This document shows, in pieces, positions 46,197 through 54,820 of a DNA stretch of 62,779 nt. The stretch is from an uncultured SAR116 cluster alpha proteobacterium (GTDB taxonomy: Bacteria > Pseudomonadota > Alphaproteobacteria > Puniceispirillales > Marisalimonadaceae). Position 1 is the first letter of the stretch. Each line of letters opens with the position of its first letter. The stretch lies in NCBI GenBank assembly GCA_902616615.1, contig CACMTN010000010.1, forward strand, positions 1 through 62,779. Reading direction: 5' to 3'. Under the pieces are notes generated by a model, which worked only from the letters and a program-made list of their open reading frames with translations, was not told the DNA's origin and searched no databases. The position numbers and the translations under genes were made by a program.

Positions 46197-47756
46197 ATGA
46201 TGAAAAATTTTGTAGAAGCCAAAATAGTAAAAAGTTGGATTTCAGATGAAAAAGAACTAGCTTTTATTGATGTTAGAGAGACAGCTCAACACACAGCAGG
46301 TCATCCAATATTTTCTATTTCAATTCCATTTAGCGAATTTGAAATAAATATTGAGAAGCTATTACCTAACAAAAATATACGAATGGTTTTGTTTGATAAT
46401 AACGACGGAATTGCAGAGATAACATATGAACTGGCAAAAAATTTAAAATATATAAATATTTTTATTTTAAGAAATGGGGTTGATGGTTGGAAAAAATCTA
46501 AATTTAATCTGTTTGACGGAATTAATGTACCTAGTAAAAGTTTCGGGGAATTAGTTGAAAAAAAATTTAACACGCCATCCATAACAGCATCTCAATTATT
46601 TCAAAAACAAAAAGAAAAGAAAGATATTATTATATTAGATGGCAGACCATTTGATGAATATAATAAGATGAGCATACCTGGAAGTGTTTGTTGTCCAAAT
46701 GCTGAAATACCTCTTAGAATTTCTGAACTAATAAAAAGTTCAAATACTGAAATAATAATCAATTGCGCGGGCCGAACAAGATCAATTATTGGTGCTCAGG
46801 CACTGATAAATTTTGGTATTAAAAATAAAGTTTATGCATTAGAGAATGGGACACAAGGATGGTTTTTAGCTAATTTAAAATTAGATCACGGAAAAATAAA
46901 ATTTTTGGACAAAACACCTAAGAATGAAAAAATTAATGAGCTTAGAAGCAAGATAGTAAACTTATTAGAAAATAAAGTTGAAATCATTGATTTTAATCAA
47001 GCCCAAAAACTCATAAATGATAAGAACATAACTACATATGTTTTTGATGTAAGAACAAGCTCAAATCAAAAAAATAAGTTATCGAAATTAAGAAACGTAC
47101 CTGGTGGTCAATTAGTACAAGCTACTGATAAATATATAGGTGTATTAAAATCACATGTAATTGTATTTGATGACGGTGATCTTGTAAGAGCAGGCATGAC
47201 AGCATTATGGTTAAAAAAAATGAACTATCATTGTTATGTTGTAAATGAAAGCCCTAAAAGAATGAAAAATTTAAATCTCGAACATGATGTAAACTTTAGA
47301 GCTAACCCAATAAATTTAATTAAATTAGAGAATTTTAAAAATTTAAAAGATATTCCTATCTTTGATATCCGAAACAGCTTTGATTATTGCAAAAAAAGAA
47401 TTAAAAAGTCAGTTTGGACCAATAGATTAATAATAAAAAAAGATATGACTCACTATCACAAATCTATAATTCTAATTACAGATGATTTACCTAAAGCAAG
47501 TCTAATTATAAGTGATCTTCAAGAAAAAGATCCAAATTATATGGTTCAAGTATATCATTGGAATGAAACAGACGTTGAACATTATTTGGATTATATTGAT
47601 ACAACAGAAGTTGAATTGGATGAAAAATTTATTGATTTTAATTTTCATACTCACCTTCGTCATCAAGGAAACAAAGAACATGCAAAAAATTACTTAAAAT
47701 GGGAAACGGATTTAATAAAAAACATGGACGAAGAAGAAAGGCGATTCTTTAGGTAA
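46197..47756 (+). CDS. Four-domain rhodanese-like sulfurtransferase
   Basis: A 519-residue soluble protein made of four tandem rhodanese-like domains (about residues 1-125, 126-230, 250-365 and 375-465) and a C-terminal helical tail. Each domain opens with a strand ending in D(V/I/G)R. Only domain 2 has a catalytic loop with cysteine, C190 in INCAGRTRS; domains 1, 3 and 4 have Asp in that place (FDNNDG, FDDGD, ITDD) and must be inactive or structural. It converges with the cupin gene, overlapping by eight bases. Similar long rhodanese proteins occur beside cysteine-dioxygenase-like genes in other proteobacteria, so persulfide handling in thiol breakdown is likely. Confidence 0.82.
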   Translation: MMKNFVEAKIVKSWISDEKELAFIDVRETAQHTAGHPIFSISIPFSEFEINIEKLLPNKNIRMVLFDNNDGIAEITYELAKNLKYINIFILRNGVDGWKKSKFNLFDGINVPSKSFGELVEKKFNTPSITASQLFQKQKEKKDIIILDGRPFDEYNKMSIPGSVCCPNAEIPLRISELIKSSNTEIIINCAGRTRSIIGAQALINFGIKNKVYALENGTQGWFLANLKLDHGKIKFLDKTPKNEKINELRSKIVNLLENKVEIIDFNQAQKLINDKNITTYVFDVRTSSNQKNKLSKLRNVPGGQLVQATDKYIGVLKSHVIVFDDGDLVRAGMTALWLKKMNYHCYVVNESPKRMKNLNLEHDVNFRANPINLIKLENFKNLKDIPIFDIRNSFDYCKKRIKKSVWTNRLIIKKDMTHYHKSIILITDDLPKASLIISDLQEKDPNYMVQVYHWNETDVEHYLDYIDTTEVELDEKFIDFNFHTHLRHQGNKEHAKNYLKWETDLIKNMDEEERRFFR

Positions 47757-48261
47757 TTACTTTAATATTAGATCTTTTTATATTATCCAAATTAACTCCT
47801 TCAATCCTTAATAATCTAACAGGATGCTTTCTAACTGGTGAATGGACATGCCCTACATCATAAAAATGTACATCACCAGCTTTCATAATATATGTTTGTT
47901 TTGGTTTAACATTTACAACATTATCTGAATTATTTTTTTCAACAATTTCCCAATCAGTCATTTCTGTTTCGCCAGAGGCTTGTCCATAAATAGCCCAGCT
48001 TGATCCATGGTCATGAGGGCTTCCTATGGCTTCATTATCATGGACATGTCCACAGACACAAAAACCAATTTCTTTATCTTCATAAAGTATTTGCCTAGGT
48101 AATTCACCATCAGCTCTATCAGGAAGATTATCAATTATAAAATTCTGATCCATAAGTGCTTTTGAAACAAAATAGCAAATTTTATCTGCCCCATATGGCA
48201 TTTTTTCAGTATTAATTATTTCTTTAATATCTTGAACTAATTCATCTAAAGTATAAGGCAA
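47749..48261 (-). CDS. Cysteine dioxygenase-like cupin
   Basis: A single-domain cupin (170 residues) with HDHGSSWAIYG carrying two metal-binding histidines and GDVHFYDVGHVHSP carrying the third. This three-His pattern resembles thiol dioxygenases, which turn thiols into sulfinates. The frame opens at TTG 48273, but that codon is part of the ribosome site; TTG 48261 follows GGAGG by five bases and gives MPYTLDELV, the likely start. It faces the rhodanese-like gene and lies 36 bases after the DapA-family gene in the same direction. Confidence 0.75.
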   Translation of the reverse strand: MPYTLDELVQDIKEIINTEKMPYGADKICYFVSKALMDQNFIIDNLPDRADGELPRQILYEDKEIGFCVCGHVHDNEAIGSPHDHGSSWAIYGQASGETEMTDWEIVEKNNSDNVVNVKPKQTYIMKAGDVHFYDVGHVHSPVRKHPVRLLRIEGVNLDNIKRSNIKVIT

Positions 48262-48297
48262 TATTTCCTCCAAAATTAGTTTATAAGTTTTTAAATT

Positions 48298-49215
48298 TTA
48301 TTTTCCCCAGCTTAAGGCAATTGGATCATATTTCTTAACTAATTTGATTAATCCTGCTTTTGTTTGTTCCTCTAAAGGTGGAATTGGATGTCTACAGAAA
48401 TCTGATTTAATAACACCACCTTCCTTCATAATTACTTTAGTTGCTCTAAACCCACATTGCCTATTTTCATAATTAATTAAAGGTAAAATATTATTATATT
48501 TATCCTCAGATTTATCGAATTCTCCAGCCAAATAATCTAAAACAACTGGTTTAATTAAGTCTGGTATCATTGCAGAACTCATATTACCAGTTGCACCAGC
48601 TTCTAAATCAGCAAACAACGTTATTCCTTCTTCACCGTCAAATGGTCCTTCAATAACATCCCCACCTTCAACTACGAGTTTTCGTAATTTAGAAGCTGCC
48701 TGTGCACACTCAATTTTAAAACATTTTACTGTTTCTATTTCTTTAGCCATTTTAATTAAAAGAGGAACAGGCAAATCAACTCCTGATAACGGTGCGTCTT
48801 GAACCATAATGGTTACTCCTGCTTCACCTACTTTTGCAAATTGTTCAAATGTTTGTTGAGACGTTCCTCTCATTAGAGCGCCATGATATGGGGGCATCAT
48901 CATGAGCATTTCGCCACCAAGTTCTTTAACTAATTTAGCACGTGAAAGTGCAATATCTGTTGAGAAATGACTCACAGTTGTGATAATAGGAACTCTGCCT
49001 GATACGTGTTCAATACATAATCTAGTTAAAATCTCTCTTTCATCATCTGATAACAAAAACTGCTCGGAGTAATTCGCTAATATACAAATGCCATCAACAT
49101 TTTGATCCACCATGCAATCTAGAACTCTTTTCATGCCTTCTATGTCGAGTTCACCATTATCTTTAAAAGGTGTTGGAGCTACAGGCCAGCAACCTTGAAA
49201 TTTATTATTAGCCAT
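48298..49215 (-). CDS. DapA-family aldolase, atypical active site
   Basis: A TIM-barrel class I aldolase/lyase of 305 residues in the dihydrodipicolinate synthase family. The Schiff-base lysine is K167 in CFKIE. The conserved YNxP segment reads Q139-D-A-P here, so the proton-relay tyrosine of DapA is missing. The usual GTTGE loop reads ANYSEQ. These changes mean it is not lysine-pathway DapA; a 2-oxoacid or hydroxy-acid lyase is more likely. AAGGGG precedes the ATG. It lies between an acyl-CoA ligase and the cupin gene. Confidence 0.82.
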   Translation of the reverse strand: MANNKFQGCWPVAPTPFKDNGELDIEGMKRVLDCMVDQNVDGICILANYSEQFLLSDDEREILTRLCIEHVSGRVPIITTVSHFSTDIALSRAKLVKELGGEMLMMMPPYHGALMRGTSQQTFEQFAKVGEAGVTIMVQDAPLSGVDLPVPLLIKMAKEIETVKCFKIECAQAASKLRKLVVEGGDVIEGPFDGEEGITLFADLEAGATGNMSSAMIPDLIKPVVLDYLAGEFDKSEDKYNNILPLINYENRQCGFRATKVIMKEGGVIKSDFCRHPIPPLEEQTKAGLIKLVKKYDPIALSWGK

Positions 49216-49252
49216 TCTGACCCCTTTATATTTTTATTTTAATTTATGATAA

Positions 49253-50833
49253 TTAAATATTTTTATTTTGCCAAGTATCTATAGTAACCCCTTCTTCTCT
49301 TAGCTTGTTTTTTTGGATCTTACCTGTTTGTGTTTTTGGAAATTCTTTCATTACTCTTATATATTTGGGTATGGCAAACTTAGCTAAGTTTATTTTAGTT
49401 TTTTCAAGTAATTCATCAAAATCTATATTAGTTTTATTATCAATCATCAAGGCTACCATTACTTCATCTTCCATTCCCTCACCTCCATCAGCTGAAATTG
49501 CATATGCAGCTGCTTCTGTAATAAAAGGAATTTCTAAAAAAGCTTGTTCAACTTCGTATGATGAAATATTTTCACCTCTTCTTCTAATGCAATCTTTAAT
49601 TCTATCTACAAAAACAAAATGTCCTGACTTTTCTCTAATCCCTGCATCACCAGTATGAAACCAGAAATTTCTCCAACTTTCTACAGTTTTCTCTGGCATT
49701 CCTAAATAACCAGACATGAAACCAAATGGTTGTTTTGGTCTTACAACTATTTCACCAACCAAGCCATCATTTACAGGTATATCTTTCTCAGGGTCTCTTA
49801 TTTCAACCTCAAAATATTTTTCATATAGTTTTCCGCACCTACCATTACCTATTTCATTTTTTAAACCATATATTGGAATATTAACTTCTGTCATGCCATA
49901 AAGCGGTAATACATATTTTACACCAAATCTATTTCTAAAAATTTTTTCAGGTTCACTTGGCAATGGTGCTGAACCAATTACTTCTAAATTATGATCTTTA
50001 TCGTATTTGGTAGGAGGTTGTGCAACAATAAACGCAGCTATAGCACCTAACATATTAGTATGAGTTATATTATACTTTCTAATATCTTTAAGCCAATTTG
50101 AGGCTGAGAATCTAGTTCTTATAACTGCTTTTGCACCAGTCATAATGCATGCTAAAAGTTGCATAAATAATCCATTAGCGTGGAATAAAGGTAAGGAGAT
50201 GTAAAAAGTGTGATTATTTCTTAAGTTGTAATTTTCAATTGTTCCTATAGCAAACAAAACACAATGTGCATTGGGCATCATAACTCCTTTAGAAGGCCCT
50301 GATGTTCCACTTGTAAACATTGTACAAACGTTGTCACTTAATTTTCCTAAAATAATCTCGTCTTCATTCAAAAGGTCTTTGTCATTTAAATCTTTACAAT
50401 TTGATATTTCAACTTCTAATTGATGAAGATTAACCAAGCTTTTTACTTCGTGAAAAAATTGATCTTCAACAAGAACATTTTTTGATTTAGATGTCTTAAT
50501 TTGATGTAACAATACATTTCCTTTTATAGCAGTATTGATAGCTACAAACATAACTCCTATAAAACTGCATGCTATCCAATATAGTATGAATTCTTTTGGG
50601 TCTTCTATTAAAACTGTTAAGTTGTCACCTTCATTTAAACTCAATTCTTTTAAAATTTGAGCTTTTTCTAAAGATTTAATTTTTAGGTCATGGAAAGTCC
50701 ATTTTGGACCATTTATAAATTCAATAATTTCTCTTTTTGGATATTTATTACATTGATCTAAGATAATTTCAGAAATTTTCCAATGATCCGGATTTTCAGC
50801 ATTATTAAATAAGAAGTAATCTTTTTCGTTCAT
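49253..50833 (-). CDS. AMP-forming acyl-CoA ligase (CaiC-like)
   Basis: An ANL-superfamily acid:CoA ligase of 526 residues. It has the P-loop FTSGTSGPSKGV, the PLYGMTE motif, HTGDAG, and the C-terminal KTQTGKIQKNKL with the catalytic lysine. Its overall pattern resembles crotonobetaine/carnitine-CoA ligases. The substrate is unknown. It is in a minus-strand run with an alpha/beta hydrolase upstream (27 bases) and the DapA-family aldolase downstream (37 bases), so it may activate an acid made by these. Confidence 0.85.
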   Translation of the reverse strand: MNEKDYFLFNNAENPDHWKISEIILDQCNKYPKREIIEFINGPKWTFHDLKIKSLEKAQILKELSLNEGDNLTVLIEDPKEFILYWIACSFIGVMFVAINTAIKGNVLLHQIKTSKSKNVLVEDQFFHEVKSLVNLHQLEVEISNCKDLNDKDLLNEDEIILGKLSDNVCTMFTSGTSGPSKGVMMPNAHCVLFAIGTIENYNLRNNHTFYISLPLFHANGLFMQLLACIMTGAKAVIRTRFSASNWLKDIRKYNITHTNMLGAIAAFIVAQPPTKYDKDHNLEVIGSAPLPSEPEKIFRNRFGVKYVLPLYGMTEVNIPIYGLKNEIGNGRCGKLYEKYFEVEIRDPEKDIPVNDGLVGEIVVRPKQPFGFMSGYLGMPEKTVESWRNFWFHTGDAGIREKSGHFVFVDRIKDCIRRRGENISSYEVEQAFLEIPFITEAAAYAISADGGEGMEDEVMVALMIDNKTNIDFDELLEKTKINLAKFAIPKYIRVMKEFPKTQTGKIQKNKLREEGVTIDTWQNKNI

Positions 50834-50860
50834 TTAATTTATAAAATCCACATTTGAAAA

Positions 50861-51658
50861 CTATTTTAATTTTGAAAGAAAAGAATTTATTATTGAGTTT
50901 AATTCCATAGGTCTTTCAGATGGAAGAAAATGACCACAATCAAGAGTGTGAGTTTCACAATTTTTAATAAGTTCTAAGAATTTTAAACCTGATTTTAATG
51001 GTGTCATTTGGTCATTTTTTGCTAAAACAGCCAATGCTGGAACTTTGATATTTTTTGCAGCATCTATTCCGTCTGAGTAATCATTACAAGCGTGTAAATC
51101 ATACCTTAAAGCTGTTGATTTATTCATGCACATTATATTATTACCTTCTCCATAATGGGAATGTCCCGGCCATTTATTAATTGACATGTCACCATCAATT
51201 CCATGTCCCCAAGTTACCATCATTTCAGAGGCTTTTTGTGGATTTTCTTTTGAAAGATCTAATAAAAATTGATTAACTGGAATTTCATTTGAGCCCGCAA
51301 CAAATATTAGTGCTTCTAAAGAACTTTTCAAAATCCTATTCAATTCTAGGGCTACTAAACATCCTTGAGAATGTCCGATAACAACCACGTCTTTAAGATT
51401 TAGTTCAACTAATAAGTCATTTATCCATTCAGCATTTTCTTTTATTGATTTACAAGGATTGCCATCAGAAAATCCATGTGCTGGCATATCAGGAACAACT
51501 ACAGAATACCCTTTATAAGCAAAAAAACGAGCCTGTTGAATAAAGCTCAAATGATTTTGACCTGCCCCGTGTAAAAAACACAAAGTCATTTTAGAAACAT
51601 CTAAACTTTTACCACCTGTACCTATATAGGTCTTAGCACCTTTAAAATTAATGATCAT
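50861..51658 (-). CDS. Alpha/beta hydrolase
   Basis: A 265-residue serine hydrolase: oxyanion-hole FLHGAGQN, nucleophile GHSQG, an acidic residue after VPALAVLAKNDQMTP, and the catalytic His in LDCGHFLPSE. It could hydrolyse an ester, lactone or thioester. It lies eight bases after metY and 27 before a CoA ligase, all in one direction. No signal peptide, so it is cytoplasmic. Confidence 0.85.
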   Translation of the reverse strand: MIINFKGAKTYIGTGGKSLDVSKMTLCFLHGAGQNHLSFIQQARFFAYKGYSVVVPDMPAHGFSDGNPCKSIKENAEWINDLLVELNLKDVVVIGHSQGCLVALELNRILKSSLEALIFVAGSNEIPVNQFLLDLSKENPQKASEMMVTWGHGIDGDMSINKWPGHSHYGEGNNIMCMNKSTALRYDLHACNDYSDGIDAAKNIKVPALAVLAKNDQMTPLKSGLKFLELIKNCETHTLDCGHFLPSERPMELNSIINSFLSKLK

Positions 51659-51665
51659 GGTATTC

Positions 51666-52961
51666 CTACTTATTAAGCTTTTTTACTGCTCTGAAACCTC
51701 TTTCAAAGTCTTTTGTGATGTCATTAATATCTTCTAATCCAACTGACAATCTTATCATGTCATCCGTTAATCCACCCTCTTTCATAGCTTCAGAACTCAA
51801 ATGAGAGTGAGTTGTACTCCCTGGATGAATAAGTAATGTTTTAGCATCCCCAACATTTGCTAAATGTGAAGCTAATTGTACGGATTCAATAAATGCCTTA
51901 CCTGCTTCACGTCCACCTTTAATACCAAAAGCAACAATTGACCCAGATCCTTTTGGTAAAATTCTTTTTGCTACTTCATGGTCAGGATGTGTTTCTAAAT
52001 CTGGATGTTTTACCCATTCTACCATTTCATGATTTACTAAAAAATCTAATATAGAGTGAGTATTTTCAATATGTTTTTTCATCCTCAAAGGGAGCGTTTC
52101 AATTCCTTGCATTAAATGGAATGCATTAGTAGGGGATAAAGAAGGTCCAAAATTATACATACCTTCTGCTCTTATTTTGGCTATTAAAGCAGATGGACCA
52201 AATTCTTCCCAAAAACTTATACCACCTAGAGCAAAATGTGGTCCCGAAATTGTAGGAAACTTGTCTTTATCCCCCCAATCAAAGTTACCGCCATTAACAA
52301 TAGCACCTCCTATCGCAATACCGTGTCCACCTAACCATTTAGTAAGTGAATGAACAATAATATTAGCTCCGTGCTTAAATGGTTGCATTAGATATGGAGT
52401 ATTAAAAGTAGCGTCTAGTACTAGAGGGATATTTTTTGAATTACATATTTTAGCAATTTCTGGAACATCCATAATATCTAATCCTGGGTTACCAATAACT
52501 TCTCCAAATACTAATTTGGTATTTGGTTTTATTGCTCTCTTAATTGCTTCTGGATCATTGGGATTAACAAAGTCGGTATTAACACCAAAACGAGGCATGG
52601 TATGCTGAAGTAAATTAATATTCGCTCCATACATTTTACTTGATGCAACAATATGATCCCCACTACTACAAATTGCTGAAACCACAAGATGCATCGCAGC
52701 CATTCCACTTGAACATGCAAGCGCACTTGCTCCACCTTCAAGAGCTGCTAACCTCTGCTCGAGTGCTGCAACTGTAGGATTTGATATTCTAGTATATAAA
52801 TGTCCACCAACTTCCATATTATACAAAGACGCTGCTTCTTCTGTACTATTGAAAACGTAAGATGTTGTCTGATAAATTGGTACAGCACGTGAACCAGTTT
52901 CCTTATCAGGAATATGTCCTGCATGTAAAGAGAGGGTGTCAAATTTGTAATTTTCACTCAT
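51666..52961 (-). CDS. metY: O-acetylhomoserine aminocarboxypropyltransferase (sulfhydrylase)
   Basis: This PLP enzyme joins O-acetylhomoserine with sulfide to homocysteine, or with methanethiol directly to methionine. It has the start DTLSLHAGHIPD typical of MetY, YTRISNPTV, SSGMAAMH and the PLP lysine K208 in HSLTKWLGGHG. The 431-residue length fits MetY rather than the shorter MetB/MetC (about 390). It heads a minus-strand run with the hydrolase and ligase. In this sulfur-rich neighbourhood it would recapture reduced sulfur. Confidence 0.92.
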   Translation of the reverse strand: MSENYKFDTLSLHAGHIPDKETGSRAVPIYQTTSYVFNSTEEAASLYNMEVGGHLYTRISNPTVAALEQRLAALEGGASALACSSGMAAMHLVVSAICSSGDHIVASSKMYGANINLLQHTMPRFGVNTDFVNPNDPEAIKRAIKPNTKLVFGEVIGNPGLDIMDVPEIAKICNSKNIPLVLDATFNTPYLMQPFKHGANIIVHSLTKWLGGHGIAIGGAIVNGGNFDWGDKDKFPTISGPHFALGGISFWEEFGPSALIAKIRAEGMYNFGPSLSPTNAFHLMQGIETLPLRMKKHIENTHSILDFLVNHEMVEWVKHPDLETHPDHEVAKRILPKGSGSIVAFGIKGGREAGKAFIESVQLASHLANVGDAKTLLIHPGSTTHSHLSSEAMKEGGLTDDMIRLSVGLEDINDITKDFERGFRAVKKLNK

Positions 52962-53086
52962 TGAAATTCCTTAAAATAATTATAAATATTATAGCTTATT
53001 TCTTAAACCTTAAAAATATAAATCCACCTAATAAAAAAGTATTAAAGAAAAAACATTTGTACAATCAACAAAAAAACTCTAATGGA

Positions 53087-54724
53087 TTAATTATTTTCTC
53101 TCAAATCTTTTCGGATAATTTTTCCTGTAGTTGTTAAAGGTAATTCGTGAACAAACTCTATAAGTCGAGGATATTCATGAGCAGCCAACTTTAATTTTAC
53201 ATGATTTTGTATAGATCTTTTTAATATTTCATTTTCAGCTAAAACATTATTATGATCCCTAGGAACAACAAAAGCTTTTATGATATGACCTCTTAATTTA
53301 TCTGGAAAGCCAATCACTGCAACCATACTAACTTCGGGATGAGAAAGCACAGCATCTTCTACTTCACTTGGTCCAACCCTATAACCTGAGGTATTAATAA
53401 TATCATCTTTTCTACCTTTAAAATAAAAATAACCCTCCTCATCCTTATAGGCAAAATCGCCTGTGTAGAGCCAACCATCCCTAACTTTTTGTTTTGTTGC
53501 TTTATCATTTTCCCAGTATTTTAAAAAAGATACAGGGGTATCAGATTTGACTATTATTTCTCCATCTAATCCAGGTTCTTTGATAAGTTCTCCATTTTCG
53601 TTAATTATTCTAACTTCATGACCGGGAACGGGTTTACCAATTGAACCTTGTCTAGTTGGCATAATTGCTCCACAATTCGAGACTGTTAAATTACATTCTG
53701 TTTGACCATAAAACTCATTAATACCAACCCCTAGAATTTTCTTACCCCACTCTAGCAAATCTTGTCCAAGAGCTTCACCACCTGACCCAACAGTTCTTAA
53801 TTTCAAGTTTTTTATTGTTTTAGAGGGATTAAATGACTTCATCATTTTAAGTGCAGTGGGTGGCAAGAAAGTATTTTTTATCTCTAGCTTTGATATTAAA
53901 TCAAAAGTAATTTCAGGATCGAATTTTTGAGATCTGTAACTTACCACAGGAATACCAAAGTGCCATGCTGGAAGGAGTACATCAAACAACCCACCTATCC
54001 ATGCCCAGTCAGCTGGTGTCCAAAATAAATCTGTAACTGGTTCAGATGAAGATAAAAACTCATGAGGAATTTCTACTCCTGGTATATGTCCTAACAACGA
54101 TCTATGAGGGAGCAAAGCACCTTTAGGCCCTCCTGTAGTTCCAGAAGTATAAATTATTAAAGCGGGATCAGATGCTTTTGTTTTTTTTGTAATATAACTG
54201 TCTGAGGCATGTTCTAATAATTTTTTGAAATTTAAAACATTCCTTTTTTCGTCATAACTATCTATACAAATTATTTTTTTTAAATCTGGTAATCTATCTT
54301 TAATTTCAAAAATTTTATTTAAGCCAATATTATCGCAAATCACCAAGGATGCTCTAGAATTCAACAAACGATAATGTAATGCATCTGTTCCAAATAAATT
54401 AAATAAAGGTATTGAAATTTTTCCAGACTTGAAGCAAGCCATATGTGCAATTGCAGTTTCAGGACATTGACCTAAAATAATACCAACCCTTGCGTTGGGC
54501 TCAAGATGAAAATGATCAAAAACATTAGCAAGTTTGTTTGCATATCTTTTTATATCAACAAAAGACCATTCCTCTATCTTGCCGTCTTGTAAAAAATTAA
54601 TTAATGCTATCCTATTTTGATAAATATCCTGGTCAACAGTATCAGACGCTATATTGTAAAATTCTGGAATATTCCATTTAAATGATAAACATAACTCTTC
54701 AAAATTATTCAATTTTTGAAGCAT
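53087..54724 (-). CDS. AMP-forming acyl-CoA synthetase (medium-chain/acetyl type)
   Basis: An acid:CoA ligase of 545 residues. It has P-loop YTSGTTGGPKGAL, NEFYGQTE, YTGDFAYKDE and the C-terminal TTTGKIIRKDL. Its WTPADWAWIGG segment is typical of the acetyl/medium-chain synthetase group. It is divergent from the indolepyruvate oxidoreductase with 96 bases between starts, and could either use or make the acyl-CoA that enzyme produces. It stands alone on its strand, 125 bases upstream of metY. Confidence 0.85.
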   Translation of the reverse strand: MLQKLNNFEELCLSFKWNIPEFYNIASDTVDQDIYQNRIALINFLQDGKIEEWSFVDIKRYANKLANVFDHFHLEPNARVGIILGQCPETAIAHMACFKSGKISIPLFNLFGTDALHYRLLNSRASLVICDNIGLNKIFEIKDRLPDLKKIICIDSYDEKRNVLNFKKLLEHASDSYITKKTKASDPALIIYTSGTTGGPKGALLPHRSLLGHIPGVEIPHEFLSSSEPVTDLFWTPADWAWIGGLFDVLLPAWHFGIPVVSYRSQKFDPEITFDLISKLEIKNTFLPPTALKMMKSFNPSKTIKNLKLRTVGSGGEALGQDLLEWGKKILGVGINEFYGQTECNLTVSNCGAIMPTRQGSIGKPVPGHEVRIINENGELIKEPGLDGEIIVKSDTPVSFLKYWENDKATKQKVRDGWLYTGDFAYKDEEGYFYFKGRKDDIINTSGYRVGPSEVEDAVLSHPEVSMVAVIGFPDKLRGHIIKAFVVPRDHNNVLAENEILKRSIQNHVKLKLAAHEYPRLIEFVHELPLTTTGKIIRKDLRENN

Positions 54725-54820
54725 AAAAAATAATCACCTTTCCTTAAATTATTCTTAATACTTGTTAAAATCATTTTAATTATTTAAATTAACTATGAAC
54801 AAAATTACATTGGGTCAGCT

